DNA of 64,000 nucleotides from Jiella pacifica (lineage in GTDB: Bacteria; Pseudomonadota; Alphaproteobacteria; Rhizobiales; Rhizobiaceae). Under the pieces are notes generated by a model. That model did no database searches. It saw only the letters and a list, made by a program, of their open reading frames with translations, and was not told where the DNA came from. Positions 35,983-44,851 of this stretch are shown here, piece after piece (the first letter of the stretch is position 1; each line of letters starts with the position of its first letter). Position numbers and translations under genes: made by a program. Where the stretch lies: contig NZ_JAAAMG010000013.1 of the NCBI RefSeq assembly GCF_010500815.1, positions 1-64,000 of the forward strand, read 5' to 3'.

Positions 35983-36785
35983 CGTTGCGGGACGAAGACG
36001 TCGCCCGGATGGCCGCAGAACTCTTCGAGGCCGAGCGGACGCGAAGCCAGATCCCACTGCTCAGCCAGCGCTTTCCGCAGGCCGGTCTCGCCGAGGCCTA
36101 CAAGGTCCAGGGCGCGCTGGTGAAGCTGAAGGAATCGGCCGGGCGGGTGCGAAAAGGCTGGAAGATCGGCCTCACCTCCAAGGCCATGCAGGCGGCGCTG
36201 AATATTGCGACGCCCGATTCCGGCGTCCTCTTCGACGACATGGTCTTTGCCGACGGCAGCCGCATCCCCGCCGGTCGCTTCATCCAGCCGCGGGTCGAGG
36301 CCGAGATCGCCTTCGTCATGAAGGCGCCGCTCGAAGGGCCGGGGGTGACGTTGTTCGACGTCCTCAACGCCACCGACTACATCGTGCCGGCGCTGGAAAT
36401 TCTCGACACCCGCGTCGTGCGTGCCGACCCCGTCACCGGCAAGGCGCGGACGATCTTCGACACCGTCGCCGACAACGCCGCCAATGCCGGCATCGTCATG
36501 GGCGGCCGGCCGGTGCGCCCGCTCGAGGCCGACATGCGCTGGATCGGCGCGATCGTCTCTCGCAATGCCGAGGTCGAAGAAACCGGGCTCGGCGCGGGGG
36601 TGCTCAACCATCCCGGCACCGGCATCGTCTGGCTCGCCAACCGCCTTGCCGAATACGGCTCCAAGATCGCGGCCGGCGAGGTGGTCCTGTCCGGCTCCTT
36701 CATCCGGCCGATCGAGGCGCGCCATGGCGACACGATCACAGCCGATTTCGGCCCCTACGGCTCGGTGAGCCTTCATTTCGAGTGA
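35979..36785 (+). CDS. hpaH: 2-oxo-hept-4-ene-1,7-dioate hydratase (HpaH)
   Basis: A 268-residue hydratase adding water to the decarboxylated intermediate. Family landmarks are [17 protein letters not shown], the metal-binding pair in [23 protein letters not shown] with the third acidic ligand, and [13 protein letters not shown]. The length equals the usual 267 residues. The ATG overlaps hpaG (35979-35982), so translation is coupled. Homologous hydratases act in the catechol meta pathway; the neighbouring hpa genes make HpaH the fitting assignment. Confidence 0.94.
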   Translation: MTLRDEDVARMAAELFEAERTRSQIPLLSQRFPQAGLAEAYKVQGALVKLKESAGRVRKGWKIGLTSKAMQAALNIATPDSGVLFDDMVFADGSRIPAGRFIQPRVEAEIAFVMKAPLEGPGVTLFDVLNATDYIVPALEILDTRVVRADPVTGKARTIFDTVADNAANAGIVMGGRPVRPLEADMRWIGAIVSRNAEVEETGLGAGVLNHPGTGIVWLANRLAEYGSKIAAGEVVLSGSFIRPIEARHGDTITADFGPYGSVSLHFE

Positions 36786-36789
36786 GCCC

Positions 36790-37590
36790 ATGCCCGCACC
36801 GATCAACATCTTCAAGCAGCGCCTGAAAAGCGTCGATCCGCAGATCGGCCTGTGGGTGGCGTTGGCCAATCCCTATTCGGCGGAAGTGGTCGGCGGGCTC
36901 GGCTTCGACTGGCTGCTCGTCGACGGCGAGCACGCGCCCAACGACCTGCCGCTCGTTCTCGCCCAGCTTCAGGCGCTGGCGAACTCGACCTCCTCGCCTG
37001 TCGTACGCCTGCCGATCGGCGAGACGTATCTGATCAAGCAAATGCTCGACATCGGCGCCCAGACGCTGCTGATCCCGATGGTCGAGAGTGCCGAGCAGGC
37101 GCGCCAACTGGTGCGCGCGACGCGCTATCCGCCCGATGGTGTGCGCGGCGTCGGCGCGGCGCTGGCCCGGGCGTCAGCCTTCAACCGCATCGCCGACTAT
37201 CTGCCGACGGCCAATGCCGAGATCTGCCTGATCCTCCAGATCGAGACGGTGAAGGGCCTCGCCGCGATCGAGGACATTGCGGCCGTCGACGGCGTCGACG
37301 GCCTGTTCATCGGCCCCTCGGACCTTGCCGCCGACATGGGCCATCTCGGCAATCCCGTCCATCCGGATGTCCGGGCGGCGGTCGACGACGGGCTGAAGCG
37401 GATCAAGGCGAGCGGCAAGGCGGCGGGCACGCTCGCCACCACCCCCGACTTCGCCGACGCCGTCCTGGCGCTCGGCGCCGACTTCGTCGCCGTCGGCACG
37501 GACGTCTCGCTGCTGATGCGCGGCGGGACGGAGCTTCTGCGGCGGTTCAGGAGCGAAGGTGGGGAGCCGGGCAAGGGCGGCGGCTACTGA
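36790..37590 (+). CDS. hpaI: 4-hydroxy-2-oxoheptanedioate aldolase (HpaI)
   Basis: A 266-residue class II aldolase cleaving the hydrated product to pyruvate and succinate semialdehyde. It begins with [34 protein letters not shown], which has the catalytic His in GEHAPND. The loop [17 protein letters not shown] and the metal pair in LQIET...[10 protein letters not shown] follow. Last gene of the pathway block; no succinate-semialdehyde dehydrogenase follows, so that product must be handled elsewhere. A long gene-free stretch comes next. Confidence 0.95.
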   Translation: MPAPINIFKQRLKSVDPQIGLWVALANPYSAEVVGGLGFDWLLVDGEHAPNDLPLVLAQLQALANSTSSPVVRLPIGETYLIKQMLDIGAQTLLIPMVESAEQARQLVRATRYPPDGVRGVGAALARASAFNRIADYLPTANAEICLILQIETVKGLAAIEDIAAVDGVDGLFIGPSDLAADMGHLGNPVHPDVRAAVDDGLKRIKASGKAAGTLATTPDFADAVLALGADFVAVGTDVSLLMRGGTELLRRFRSEGGEPGKGGGY

Positions 37591-38499
37591 AGCGCGGCAT
37601 CGACGCCGCTCATACCCCCGGGCGCGCCAAACTCCCCGGCGGCGCGAGGCGCGCCGGTCTTGGCCCATGCGATCCGCCCGTCTCCCGAGGGGAGCCGGGC
37701 CGCCTTGTCGCACCATTCGCCCGAGCGGACGGACAGCGGAACGCCGGAGGCAGGCCCTCCGAACTTCGATATGCTTACGGCCCGCCTCCGGCGTCCCGCG
37801 CGATGTCTTTTCGGGCCCTTGTGGCCTTCGTCACCCGCCCGGCCCTCGACTTGCGCCTCCGGCCGGGTGGCGGGTTGGAAAACCGGCTGCCGACGCTTCA
37901 CGAGATTCCCCTTTTCAGGGCCTCTCCTTCAAGCGGACCAATCCGCACCCGCCTCGTAGTGGGCGAGGGGTCGGCGGAGCCTCGAACCCGTCCGAGTCGC
38001 GAACACCCTCCGGAAGGGGTCGCGCCGCGGACACCGCCCGTCCTCCCGAACGATCCCGGCGATCGTCCGTGCCCCTCGGGAAGACGGCAAGGGAATTGTG
38101 GGGGCACAGCCGGGGGTGGGGATAAGTCTGGCGGTCACGAGCGTGTGACGTGCTGCAAGCGGCTATTCCGGCTGCGTTTTTCGTTCTGGTCTGCCGAAGA
38201 GCGAGGCGCTGCCGTCCCCGTTTCGTCGTCTGTGTGCGGGATATTGACGCTGCTCGATGCATGCGGCAATTCCGCCTTACGCGGCCCAGCGTATGAAAGT
38301 CTGCCCGAACCGATGGAGGTCGCGTAGCCCGTCCTCGCCGTGCCCGTGGAATGCCGGCGGGCACACCTTGCTTTGGAGTGGACGACGAATGTCAACCGCA
38401 CGCCCGGCGCCGCGGCCTTGACCGCCGGATCACCTGGCGGAGGGCCGTTCTGAGGCATCTTCGGCAGATCAGCGCCCGGCCGTTTCGATCCGACGAGGA
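37591..38499. other. Gene-free stretch of about 900 bases
   Basis: No frame here resembles a known protein or has a supported start on either strand. It holds a long stem-loop, ACGCCGGAGGC (37741-37751) with GCCTCCGGCGT (37784-37794), extended by GGCC on both inner sides. That may end hpa transcription. The rest is GC-rich with short repeats and stays unexplained. Confidence 0.6.
37741..37794. repeat. Long inverted repeat downstream of hpaI
   Basis: Eleven-base arms ACGCCGGAGGC and GCCTCCGGCGT are exact complements, with a further GGCC/GGCC pair inside, spaced by about 32 bases. There is no T-run. It could be a transcript end or a mobile-repeat relic. Confidence 0.6.
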
Positions 38500-39426
38500 T
38501 CATCCGCCGAGTTGCATCCACCTGTCGCAGAGCCAGTCGAGGGCTTCGTTCGCTTCCGGGATCAGCGCCGACAGGGACAGGAAGCCGTGGATTTGCCCCG
38601 GCCAGCAGCGGACGCTTGCACGGCTTTCGGCTTCCAGTCTCGCGGCATAGGCCGCGCCTTCGGAATAGAGCACGTCGTGGCCCGCCAGGATGACGGCAGC
38701 CGGGGCGATACCATGAAGAGACGGTGCCAGGAGCGGGGCGGCGAGCCAGTCCTGCCAGGCTTCCGGCGTCGGCAGGTAGTGCGAGCGGAACCAGGCCATT
38801 TCCCGGGCTGACAGGCCAAAGCCTTCGGCGAAGCGACGGAAGCTCTCGCCGTTCTGGGCCTGGTCGGTGTTCGGATAGATCAGGAGCTGCGCCGCAATGG
38901 CCGGGGCCGCGCCGTCCTTCGCCAGGAGGGCGAGGACGGCGGCGAGATTGCCGCCGGCGCTGTCGCCGCCGACGGCGATCCGCGCCGGATCGACGGCGAG
39001 GGTGTCGGCCTTCTCGTGCAGATGGCGGAGAGCTGCCACGCAGTCCTCGATCGCGCCGGGGAAGGGCGTTTCGGGCGCCAGCCGGTAGTCCGGCGCGATC
39101 ACGACGGAGCCTGTCCGGTTGGCGATGCGCCGGCAGATCTCCTCGTGGGATTCGATCGCGCCGATGACCCAGCCGCCGCCATGGAGATAGAGCAGGGCCC
39201 GTCCGCCCGAACGCGGCGCGCCGTGGCCGCGCCAGATCTTGACGCGCAAGCCCTGCCAGCTTTCGACAGTCGCTTCCGCGACCTCCTCATGGGGCAGTTG
39301 CAGGGCGGCGTAACCCTGATCGTACTGGAGGCGGGCCGCTTGCGGCGTCAGATCCGCCAGCGACGGAGCACCGGCCTCGGCCATGACACGCAGCGCGGCG
39401 GCGGCGGATGCGTCGAGGCCGCTCAT
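38500..39426 (-). CDS. Alpha/beta hydrolase, hormone-sensitive-lipase class
   Basis: A 308-residue cytoplasmic esterase-type enzyme. The oxyanion motif is HGGGWVIG, the nucleophile elbow GDSAGG, and the catalytic histidine lies near the end in GQIHGFLSL. It is the second gene of a minus-strand pair, starting inside the stop of the Gfo/Idh/MocA gene (ATGA at 39423-39426), so the two are co-translated. In this setting it could release a sugar or sugar acid from an ester or lactone, but the substrate is unknown. Confidence 0.9.
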   Translation of the reverse strand: MSGLDASAAAALRVMAEAGAPSLADLTPQAARLQYDQGYAALQLPHEEVAEATVESWQGLRVKIWRGHGAPRSGGRALLYLHGGGWVIGAIESHEEICRRIANRTGSVVIAPDYRLAPETPFPGAIEDCVAALRHLHEKADTLAVDPARIAVGGDSAGGNLAAVLALLAKDGAAPAIAAQLLIYPNTDQAQNGESFRRFAEGFGLSAREMAWFRSHYLPTPEAWQDWLAAPLLAPSLHGIAPAAVILAGHDVLYSEGAAYAARLEAESRASVRCWPGQIHGFLSLSALIPEANEALDWLCDRWMQLGG

Positions 39427-40571
39427 TTCAGGAGCTCTTCGGCCTCTGCCTCGGCGAGGGGACGGGGCTGGCAGTCGGCGGGTTCGACGGTGATGCTTTC
39501 GCCCGTCTCGCCGGCCCTGAGAATCGCTTCCATCACCTCAAGGACATGCAAAGCAAGGTCCCCCGAGGCTCGCGGTGCGCGGCCCTCGATCAAAGATCGC
39601 GCCAGATCGGCGAGGCCGAGCATCCGGTAGTTGCCACGATCGGGGGCTTCCAGCGGCCAGTTGAGCGCGCCGAAGGGCAGGGACGCGGTGTCGAGATCCT
39701 GCCAGGGCGCGCCCTGATCGGACAGGCTCACGACGCCGGAGAAGTTGTCGGGATCGGGCAGGCCGAGCGAGCCTTCGCTGCCGTGCAGTTCGATCTGGCG
39801 GTTCGAGTGGCGATAGACGTCCCAGGAGGCGACGAAGGTGATCTGCGTGCCGCTGGCAAATTCGAGCAGCGAGGAGACGCTGGTGGGCGTGCCGACGGGG
39901 ATGCGGGTGCCTTTCAACGGACCTTCGGCCGTCAGGAGCCGCTCCTTGTGGGCGCTGGTCGAGAGCGCCTGCACCCGGTGGACGGGGCCGAGCAGATTGA
40001 CCAGCATGCTGAGATAATACGGCCCCATATCGAGGACCGGCCCGCCGCCGGGCTGGTAGTAGAAGGCCGGATCGGGGTGCCAGTGCTCCATGCCGCGGCC
40101 CATCATGAAGGCGGTTCCGGTGACCGGCCGGCCGATGGCGCCGCTCTCGATCAGCCGGCGGGCATGACGCCCTGCCGCGCCGAGGAAGGTATCGGGCGCC
40201 GAGCCGATCGAAAGCCCGCAAGCCTTGGCCGCTGCGACCAGCTTGCGACCGTCGCCGACCGTGGTGGCAAGTGGCTTTTCGGTGAAGACGTGCTTGCCCG
40301 CTTCGAGCGCCTGCATCGAGATGGCGAAATGGGCGGCGGGTACGGTGAGATTGAGGACGAGATCGACCTCGGGCGAGGCGATCAGCGCCTCGGGGCTCAT
40401 CGCCTTGATTCCGAAAGCTCCGGCGCGGGCCTTCGCAGCTTCTAGGTTGATATCGGCGCAGGCCACTGGCCGCAATCCCGCAAACATCGCCGCGTTGTGC
40501 AGATAGGCGTGTGAGATGTTCCCGCAGCCCACGACGCCGATCCTGAGTTGATCCGGGACGGCTTTCGACAT
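39423..40571 (-). CDS. Gfo/Idh/MocA-family oxidoreductase (carbohydrate cluster)
   Basis: A 382-residue NAD(P)-dependent dehydrogenase. The Rossmann start is LRIGVVGCGNISHAYLHNAAM, the catalytic motif EKPLATT follows, and the substrate region GRGMEHWHPDPAFYYQPGGGPVLDMGPYYLSML carries the family histidine/tyrosine pattern. GGAGG precedes the ATG. It heads the leftward operon and is divergent from the isomerase-aldolase-kinase operon, sharing an operator-like site at 40617-40629. It probably oxidises a sugar or cyclitol to a keto form; substrate unknown. Confidence 0.9.
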   Translation of the reverse strand: MSKAVPDQLRIGVVGCGNISHAYLHNAAMFAGLRPVACADINLEAAKARAGAFGIKAMSPEALIASPEVDLVLNLTVPAAHFAISMQALEAGKHVFTEKPLATTVGDGRKLVAAAKACGLSIGSAPDTFLGAAGRHARRLIESGAIGRPVTGTAFMMGRGMEHWHPDPAFYYQPGGGPVLDMGPYYLSMLVNLLGPVHRVQALSTSAHKERLLTAEGPLKGTRIPVGTPTSVSSLLEFASGTQITFVASWDVYRHSNRQIELHGSEGSLGLPDPDNFSGVVSLSDQGAPWQDLDTASLPFGALNWPLEAPDRGNYRMLGLADLARSLIEGRAPRASGDLALHVLEVMEAILRAGETGESITVEPADCQPRPLAEAEAEELLK

Positions 40572-40616
40572 GAGATGTCCTCCAATCCAAATTTTTTGGT
40601 TTCGTATATTTTTATT

Positions 40617-40629
40617 TGACGATCTGTAA
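40617..40629. promoter_or_regulatory. Putative operator, copy 1 of 3 (carbohydrate cluster)
   Basis: TGACGATCTGTAA matches the consensus TTRCGANNTGTAA at 12 of 13 positions. It lies in the divergent promoter region, next to AT-rich sequence, 46 bases upstream of the leftward gene's start. Confidence 0.5.
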
Positions 40630-40738
40630 AAAAACAAGTTAGCTCGGGCCATCGAGTTGTCGGCCCGAAGCGCTCGGAAGCGGCGCGCGGGGGAGCGCTC
40701 CCTTCATGCGAAGGAGCGCCGGGAGAGGGAGGAAAACC

Positions 40739-41554
40739 ATGGCGACAGAGCGCCTTGCGTGCCAGACATTCACGTGGGAAATGCTCGGCGACGGCTGGAC
40801 GGGCGGGCCGGACGACCTGGTCGAGGCGATCGCGGCCGCCGGCTACGAAGGCATCGAGATCACCGACACGATGATCGGCCACTATGCCGATCGGCCGGAC
40901 GCCTTCGCAAAGCGCCTCGACGAGGCCGGCCTGGCGCTCGCCGCCTTCGCCTACGGCTCTGATGGCGGTTTCAGCGAGCCGGACCTGGCCGAGGCCGACT
41001 ATGAGGCCTGCCGCAAATGGGCAGACTTCGCGGCCCGCTTTCCGGGCGCCGTCCTGTCGATGGGCTCGGCGACGGCGATGTCGGAAGGCCCGCGCGCCGA
41101 CAAGATCGGCCGTGCCGCGGACATTTACAACCATTCGGCCAAGATCGCCCGCGCGGCAGGTGTCGATCTCGCATTGCATCCGTCGTCCCACGAGAACACG
41201 CTTCTGTTCGACAAGGCCGACTACGACCGGATTTTCTCGCTTCTGGACGACACCGTCGGCTGGGTGCCCGACACCGGACACATCCTGCGCGGCGGCCAGG
41301 ATCTCCTCGCAACCTTCGGCGATTTCGCCCACCGCATCCGCTACGTCCACCTGAAGGACGTCACGGCTGAAGGCACCTGGGCGATGCTCGGCGCGGGCGT
41401 CTGCGACGTGGCGGCCGTACTCGATGCCGCCAAGAGGGCACCCCGCTTCAACGGCTGGATCGTCGTCGAGGAAGAATCCGACGAGGCAGGCAAAGATCCG
41501 GCCAATGCGGTTCGCCGCAACTTCGAGACCATGCGCGCGCTGACGCAGGCATGA
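40739..41554 (+). CDS. TIM-barrel sugar phosphate isomerase/epimerase
   Basis: A 271-residue AP-endonuclease-2-type barrel protein. It begins ERLACQTFTWEMLGDGWTGGPDDLVEAIAAAGYEGIEITD. Probable metal ligands are spread through DLALHPSSHENTLL, GWVPDTGHILRGGQD, YVHLKDV and WIVVEEES, as in xylose-isomerase-like epimerases. GGAGG lies upstream of the ATG. It heads the rightward operon. The reaction is probably isomerisation or epimerisation of a keto sugar produced by the neighbouring oxidoreductases. Confidence 0.9.
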   Translation: MATERLACQTFTWEMLGDGWTGGPDDLVEAIAAAGYEGIEITDTMIGHYADRPDAFAKRLDEAGLALAAFAYGSDGGFSEPDLAEADYEACRKWADFAARFPGAVLSMGSATAMSEGPRADKIGRAADIYNHSAKIARAAGVDLALHPSSHENTLLFDKADYDRIFSLLDDTVGWVPDTGHILRGGQDLLATFGDFAHRIRYVHLKDVTAEGTWAMLGAGVCDVAAVLDAAKRAPRFNGWIVVEEESDEAGKDPANAVRRNFETMRALTQA

Positions 41555-41620
41555 GGCCCGACGGGGCCGGTCGATGGTGCGAAGCCCCGATCTAACATTC
41601 CAAATCCTTGGAGACTTGAG

Positions 41621-42421
41621 ATGACTCTCGGTACGGCGGTGCGCCTTGCGCGCCTGTTTTCCCACCCTTCCGGAAACCTGTTCGGCGGCGCTGTCGACCA
41701 CTTCGTCGGCTATGGCGATGTGCGCTATGGCGGCCTTGCCGATCTGCCGGGCGCGCTGGAGCGCGTCATGCAGGGCAAGCCGGATTACGTCAGCATCCAG
41801 CCGGGTGCGGCGCGCACGCTCTGGCCGCGTTATGCGGGCAAGGCGTCGCTGGTGATCCAGGCGGGCTGCTTCACGCCGGACGATCGGATCAGCGAGCTGA
41901 TCGCGACCCCCGAGGATGCGGTGCGGATGGGCGCCGACGCTTTGGCCGTCGCCATCCCGGTGCGCGGCGCCACCGAGGGGCGCTACATCCGCTGGCTCAC
42001 CGATTCCGTCAACGCCGCGGCGCGCTTCGGCATGCCCGTCGTCGCCCACATCTATCCACGCGACTACTCCGACGGCTGCAAGATCGTCTTCACCCCGGAA
42101 GAAATCGCTTACGCAGCCCGGATCGGCATCGAGACCGGCGTCGACGTCATCAAGATCGGCTATACCGGCGACTTCGAGAGCTACAAGGAAACCGTGCGCA
42201 CCAGCCCGGTTCCGGTGGTGATCGCCGGTGGCCCCAAGACCGAGACGCTTCTCGGCGCGCTGGAGCAGACCGCCGAGGCGATCCAGGCGGGTGCCCGCGG
42301 CGCGGTCGTCGGGCGCAATCTGTGGGGCCACGGCGATCCGACGATGTCGGCGCGCGCGTTTCGCGGCGTCATCCATGACGGGCTCGCCGCGGAAGACGCA
42401 TTGAAGCGGGCCAAGGACTGA
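41621..42421 (+). CDS. Class I aldolase of the DeoC/LacD/FbaB superfamily
   Basis: A 266-residue (beta/alpha)8 Schiff-base aldolase. Family features are GGAVDHFVGYGDVRYGGLADLPGAL, MGADALAVAIPVRG, and the probable catalytic lysine in TGVDVIKIGYTGDF. The phosphate loop is VVIAGGPKTETLL with GARGAVVGRNLWGH. It should split a phosphorylated ketose into two short pieces. Its stop shares an A with the kinase start (TGATG at 42419-42423), tying the aldolase to the PfkB product. LsrF- and YihT-like enzymes are relatives; specificity is open. Confidence 0.88.
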   Translation: MTLGTAVRLARLFSHPSGNLFGGAVDHFVGYGDVRYGGLADLPGALERVMQGKPDYVSIQPGAARTLWPRYAGKASLVIQAGCFTPDDRISELIATPEDAVRMGADALAVAIPVRGATEGRYIRWLTDSVNAAARFGMPVVAHIYPRDYSDGCKIVFTPEEIAYAARIGIETGVDVIKIGYTGDFESYKETVRTSPVPVVIAGGPKTETLLGALEQTAEAIQAGARGAVVGRNLWGHGDPTMSARAFRGVIHDGLAAEDALKRAKD

Positions 42422-43365
42422 TGGAGAGGCCGGCGCGCCCGGTCATCGGCTTCGGCGCGCTGTCGGTCGACGACATCATCTATGTCGACGCGCCGCTTCA
42501 GGCCGGTAAGGGTCGTGTGCTTCGCCGCACCCGCGCCTTCGGCGGCAACGTCGCGACGGCGCTCGTCGCCGTCGCCCGGCTGGGCGGTGCGGCGAGCTTC
42601 GTCGGCTGGCTGAACGAGGCTCCCGATGATGAGGTAGTCCAGGAACTGCGGGCCAGCGGCGTGCGCCTCGACGATGCGCCCCGTGCGGCCGGCTGCCAGC
42701 CGATCCGGGCGACCATCACGGTCGGCTCGGACGGCGACCGGTTCATTGCCTATGACGACGACGTGCGGCTCGGCACGTCGCCCGACCTGTCGGATGCGAT
42801 CCTGACGGCCGCCGGAGCGCTGCTGATCGACGGCTATGCCATCCGTTCGTCCGATGTCGTGCGACGGGCGCGCGACCTCGGTGTGCCGGTCATCGCGGAC
42901 ATCGAGTGGACGGCCGGGGAGGCCACGAACCTTCTGCTGGAAGTTTCGGACCACCTGGTGCTGCCGATCGGCTTTGCGCGGCGCCATACCCGGCGGCAGG
43001 CGCCCGGAGACGTCTTGGCGGACCTGTGGTCGGACACGCGCTCGGCGGTGATCCTGACGGACGGCGCCGAGGGCGCCTATTTGTTGGAGGCGGGCGGTCG
43101 CCCGCGGCATCTGCCGGCGCATCCCGTCGCCGTGGTCGACACGACGGGGGCGGGAGACTGCTTCCACGGCGCCTATGCCCATGCCCTCGTTCAAAAGCGC
43201 AGCATCGGCGACTGCGTCCGCTTCGCGGCAGCGACGGCGGCGATCTCCGTGGGTGGACGTGGCGGACGAGAGGCACTGCCATCCGCCGAGGCCGTCGAGC
43301 AATTGCTCGGTCGGGACGATGCGCCCGGCTTTCGCGATCTGCGATCCGAAGTGGAGGTGCGTTAA
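42421..43365 (+). CDS. PfkB-family carbohydrate kinase
   Basis: A 314-residue ribokinase-like kinase. The N-terminal motif FGALSVDDIIYVDAPLQAGKGRVLRRTRAFGGNVATALVAVARLGG and the C-terminal signature VVDTTGAGDCFHGAYAHAL, with the catalytic aspartate, are intact. It should phosphorylate a keto sugar for the aldolase encoded just upstream. The start overlaps the aldolase stop by one base. It is followed by two operator-like sites and then the sugar importer genes. Confidence 0.9.
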   Translation: MERPARPVIGFGALSVDDIIYVDAPLQAGKGRVLRRTRAFGGNVATALVAVARLGGAASFVGWLNEAPDDEVVQELRASGVRLDDAPRAAGCQPIRATITVGSDGDRFIAYDDDVRLGTSPDLSDAILTAAGALLIDGYAIRSSDVVRRARDLGVPVIADIEWTAGEATNLLLEVSDHLVLPIGFARRHTRRQAPGDVLADLWSDTRSAVILTDGAEGAYLLEAGGRPRHLPAHPVAVVDTTGAGDCFHGAYAHALVQKRSIGDCVRFAAATAAISVGGRGGREALPSAEAVEQLLGRDDAPGFRDLRSEVEVR

Positions 43366-43367
43366 TT

Positions 43368-43380
43368 TTACATCTCGTAA
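43368..43380. promoter_or_regulatory. Putative operator, copy 2 of 3 (carbohydrate cluster)
   Basis: TTACATCTCGTAA; its reverse complement fits TTRCGANNTGTAA at all fixed positions. It starts three bases past the kinase stop. Its centre lies 22 bases from the next copy, about two helical turns. Confidence 0.5.
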
Positions 43381-43389
43381 TTTTTTAAT

Positions 43390-43402
43390 TTGCGATTTGT
43401 AA
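43390..43402. promoter_or_regulatory. Putative operator, copy 3 of 3 (carbohydrate cluster)
   Basis: TTGCGATTTGTAA fits the consensus fully and lies in AT-rich sequence 111 bases before the importer ATPase start, so a promoter is likely here. Confidence 0.5.
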
Positions 43403-43513
43403 CGTTTGCCGTATTGTCGAGAGAAGAACAGGCGACCGACGCTGGCGAGGGGTCAGGTAAGCCGAAGACATGACGCACATCCCGCAGAGGTTGGCGGCAT
43501 CGGGAGGAGACGG

Positions 43514-44662
43514 ATGGCTGAGGTCGTTCTTGAGAACATCTGCAAGACGTATGGAAACAGCTTCAAGGCAATCCAGAACCTCAATCTGGAGATCGCCGAC
43601 GGCGAGTTTCTGATCCTGGTCGGCCCGTCCGGCTGCGGGAAGTCGACCGCGCTCCGCATGATCGCGGGGCTGGAGGACATCACCAGCGGCCATTTGTACA
43701 TCGGCGGCCGGGACGTGGTGGACATGGCCCCCAAGGACCGGGACATCGCCATGGTGTTCCAGTCCTACGCGCTCTATCCGCACATGACCGTCTTCGAGAA
43801 CATCGGCTTTTCGATGCGGCTTGCCGGCAAGAAGAAGGCCGAACGCAAGCAGCGGGTCGACGAGATCGCCAAGACGCTCCAGCTGACCGAGCTTCTGGAC
43901 AGCAAGCCGGCGAACCTATCCGGCGGGCAGCGCCAGCGCGTCGCCATGGGGCGCGCCATGGTGCGCGAGCCGGCGGCCTTCCTGATGGATGAGCCGCTGT
44001 CGAACCTCGACGCCAAGCTGAGGGTGCAGATGCGCGCGGAGATCGCCAGCCTGCAGCGCCAGCTCGGGGTGACGACCATCTACGTCACTCACGACCAGAC
44101 CGAAGCCATGACCATGGGCGACCGCGTCGCCGTCATGAAGGGCGGCGTGCTGCAGCAGGTGGATACGCCGAAGCGGCTCTATGATGCGCCCGTCAACGCC
44201 TTCGTCGCCGGCTTCATCGGGTCGCCGTCGATGAACCTCTTCGAAGCCGAGTTGAGCCGCGGAACGCTGCAGGCGCCGGGCTTCGCCTTGCAGCTGCCCG
44301 ACACGGTGCTGTCGGAGCGGCCGGCGCTGCGCGGCTATGACGGCCGCAAGATCGTCTTCGGCGCCCGGCCGGAAGACCTCTACGACAGCACTCTGGCGTC
44401 GGGCCGCGACCATCAGGCCATTCCGGCAGAGGTCGTCACGGTCGAGGAACTCGGTTCGGAACACGTGGTGCATCTGCGTCTCGACGCGGTGCCGGTCGAT
44501 TCCGGCGATCCCGACGCCGTCGAGGAGCTCGGCGGCCTGTCGAATGCAGTCGCAAGGTTCGAGCCTGCGAGCGACGTCCACGCCAGGAGCCGGATCGACG
44601 TGGCGGTGGACTGCTCGAAGCTGCACTTCTTCGATCCGGAAACGCATCTGGCCATTCGCTGA
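43514..44662 (+). CDS. Carbohydrate ABC importer ATPase (UgpC/MsmX type)
   Basis: A 382-residue CUT1-class ATPase: Walker A GPSGCGKST, Q-loop VFQSYALYPHMTV, signature LSGGQRQRVAMGRAMV and Walker B LMDEPLSNLDAKL. The C-terminal MOP-like regulatory domain has FIGSPSMNLFEAEL and FGARPEDLYD. GGAGG precedes the ATG at 43514. The gene order ATPase, binding protein, permease, permease is complete. The substrate is probably a mono- or disaccharide or polyol fed to the enzymes on either side. Confidence 0.93.
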   Translation: MAEVVLENICKTYGNSFKAIQNLNLEIADGEFLILVGPSGCGKSTALRMIAGLEDITSGHLYIGGRDVVDMAPKDRDIAMVFQSYALYPHMTVFENIGFSMRLAGKKKAERKQRVDEIAKTLQLTELLDSKPANLSGGQRQRVAMGRAMVREPAAFLMDEPLSNLDAKLRVQMRAEIASLQRQLGVTTIYVTHDQTEAMTMGDRVAVMKGGVLQQVDTPKRLYDAPVNAFVAGFIGSPSMNLFEAELSRGTLQAPGFALQLPDTVLSERPALRGYDGRKIVFGARPEDLYDSTLASGRDHQAIPAEVVTVEELGSEHVVHLRLDAVPVDSGDPDAVEELGGLSNAVARFEPASDVHARSRIDVAVDCSKLHFFDPETHLAIR

Positions 44663-44851
44663 CGCCTGGGAGGAGGGCAGGGCGGACACTGGGGAAGGGG
44701 CACGAGGATGGCGGAATGGCCCGGCTCGCCGCGGGGCCGGAGGCAAGCAGCGGGGCAGGACCAACGGCCGGGAAGAGCCCAAGGGACGAGGCCCGGACGC
44801 ATCGAGATCACCATGCGGCTGGATGCCGCGAACACCAAGGGAGGAAAGATT

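Noticed and set aside
37559-38125. Possible gene of 188 codons after hpaI
   Set aside because: Low-complexity Arg/Pro/Ser composition, overlap with the hpaI end, no ribosome site and no family resemblance.
40442-42376. Long minus-strand frame opposite the isomerase and aldolase
   Set aside because: It contains no recognisable domain and is explained by high third-position GC in the plus-strand genes.
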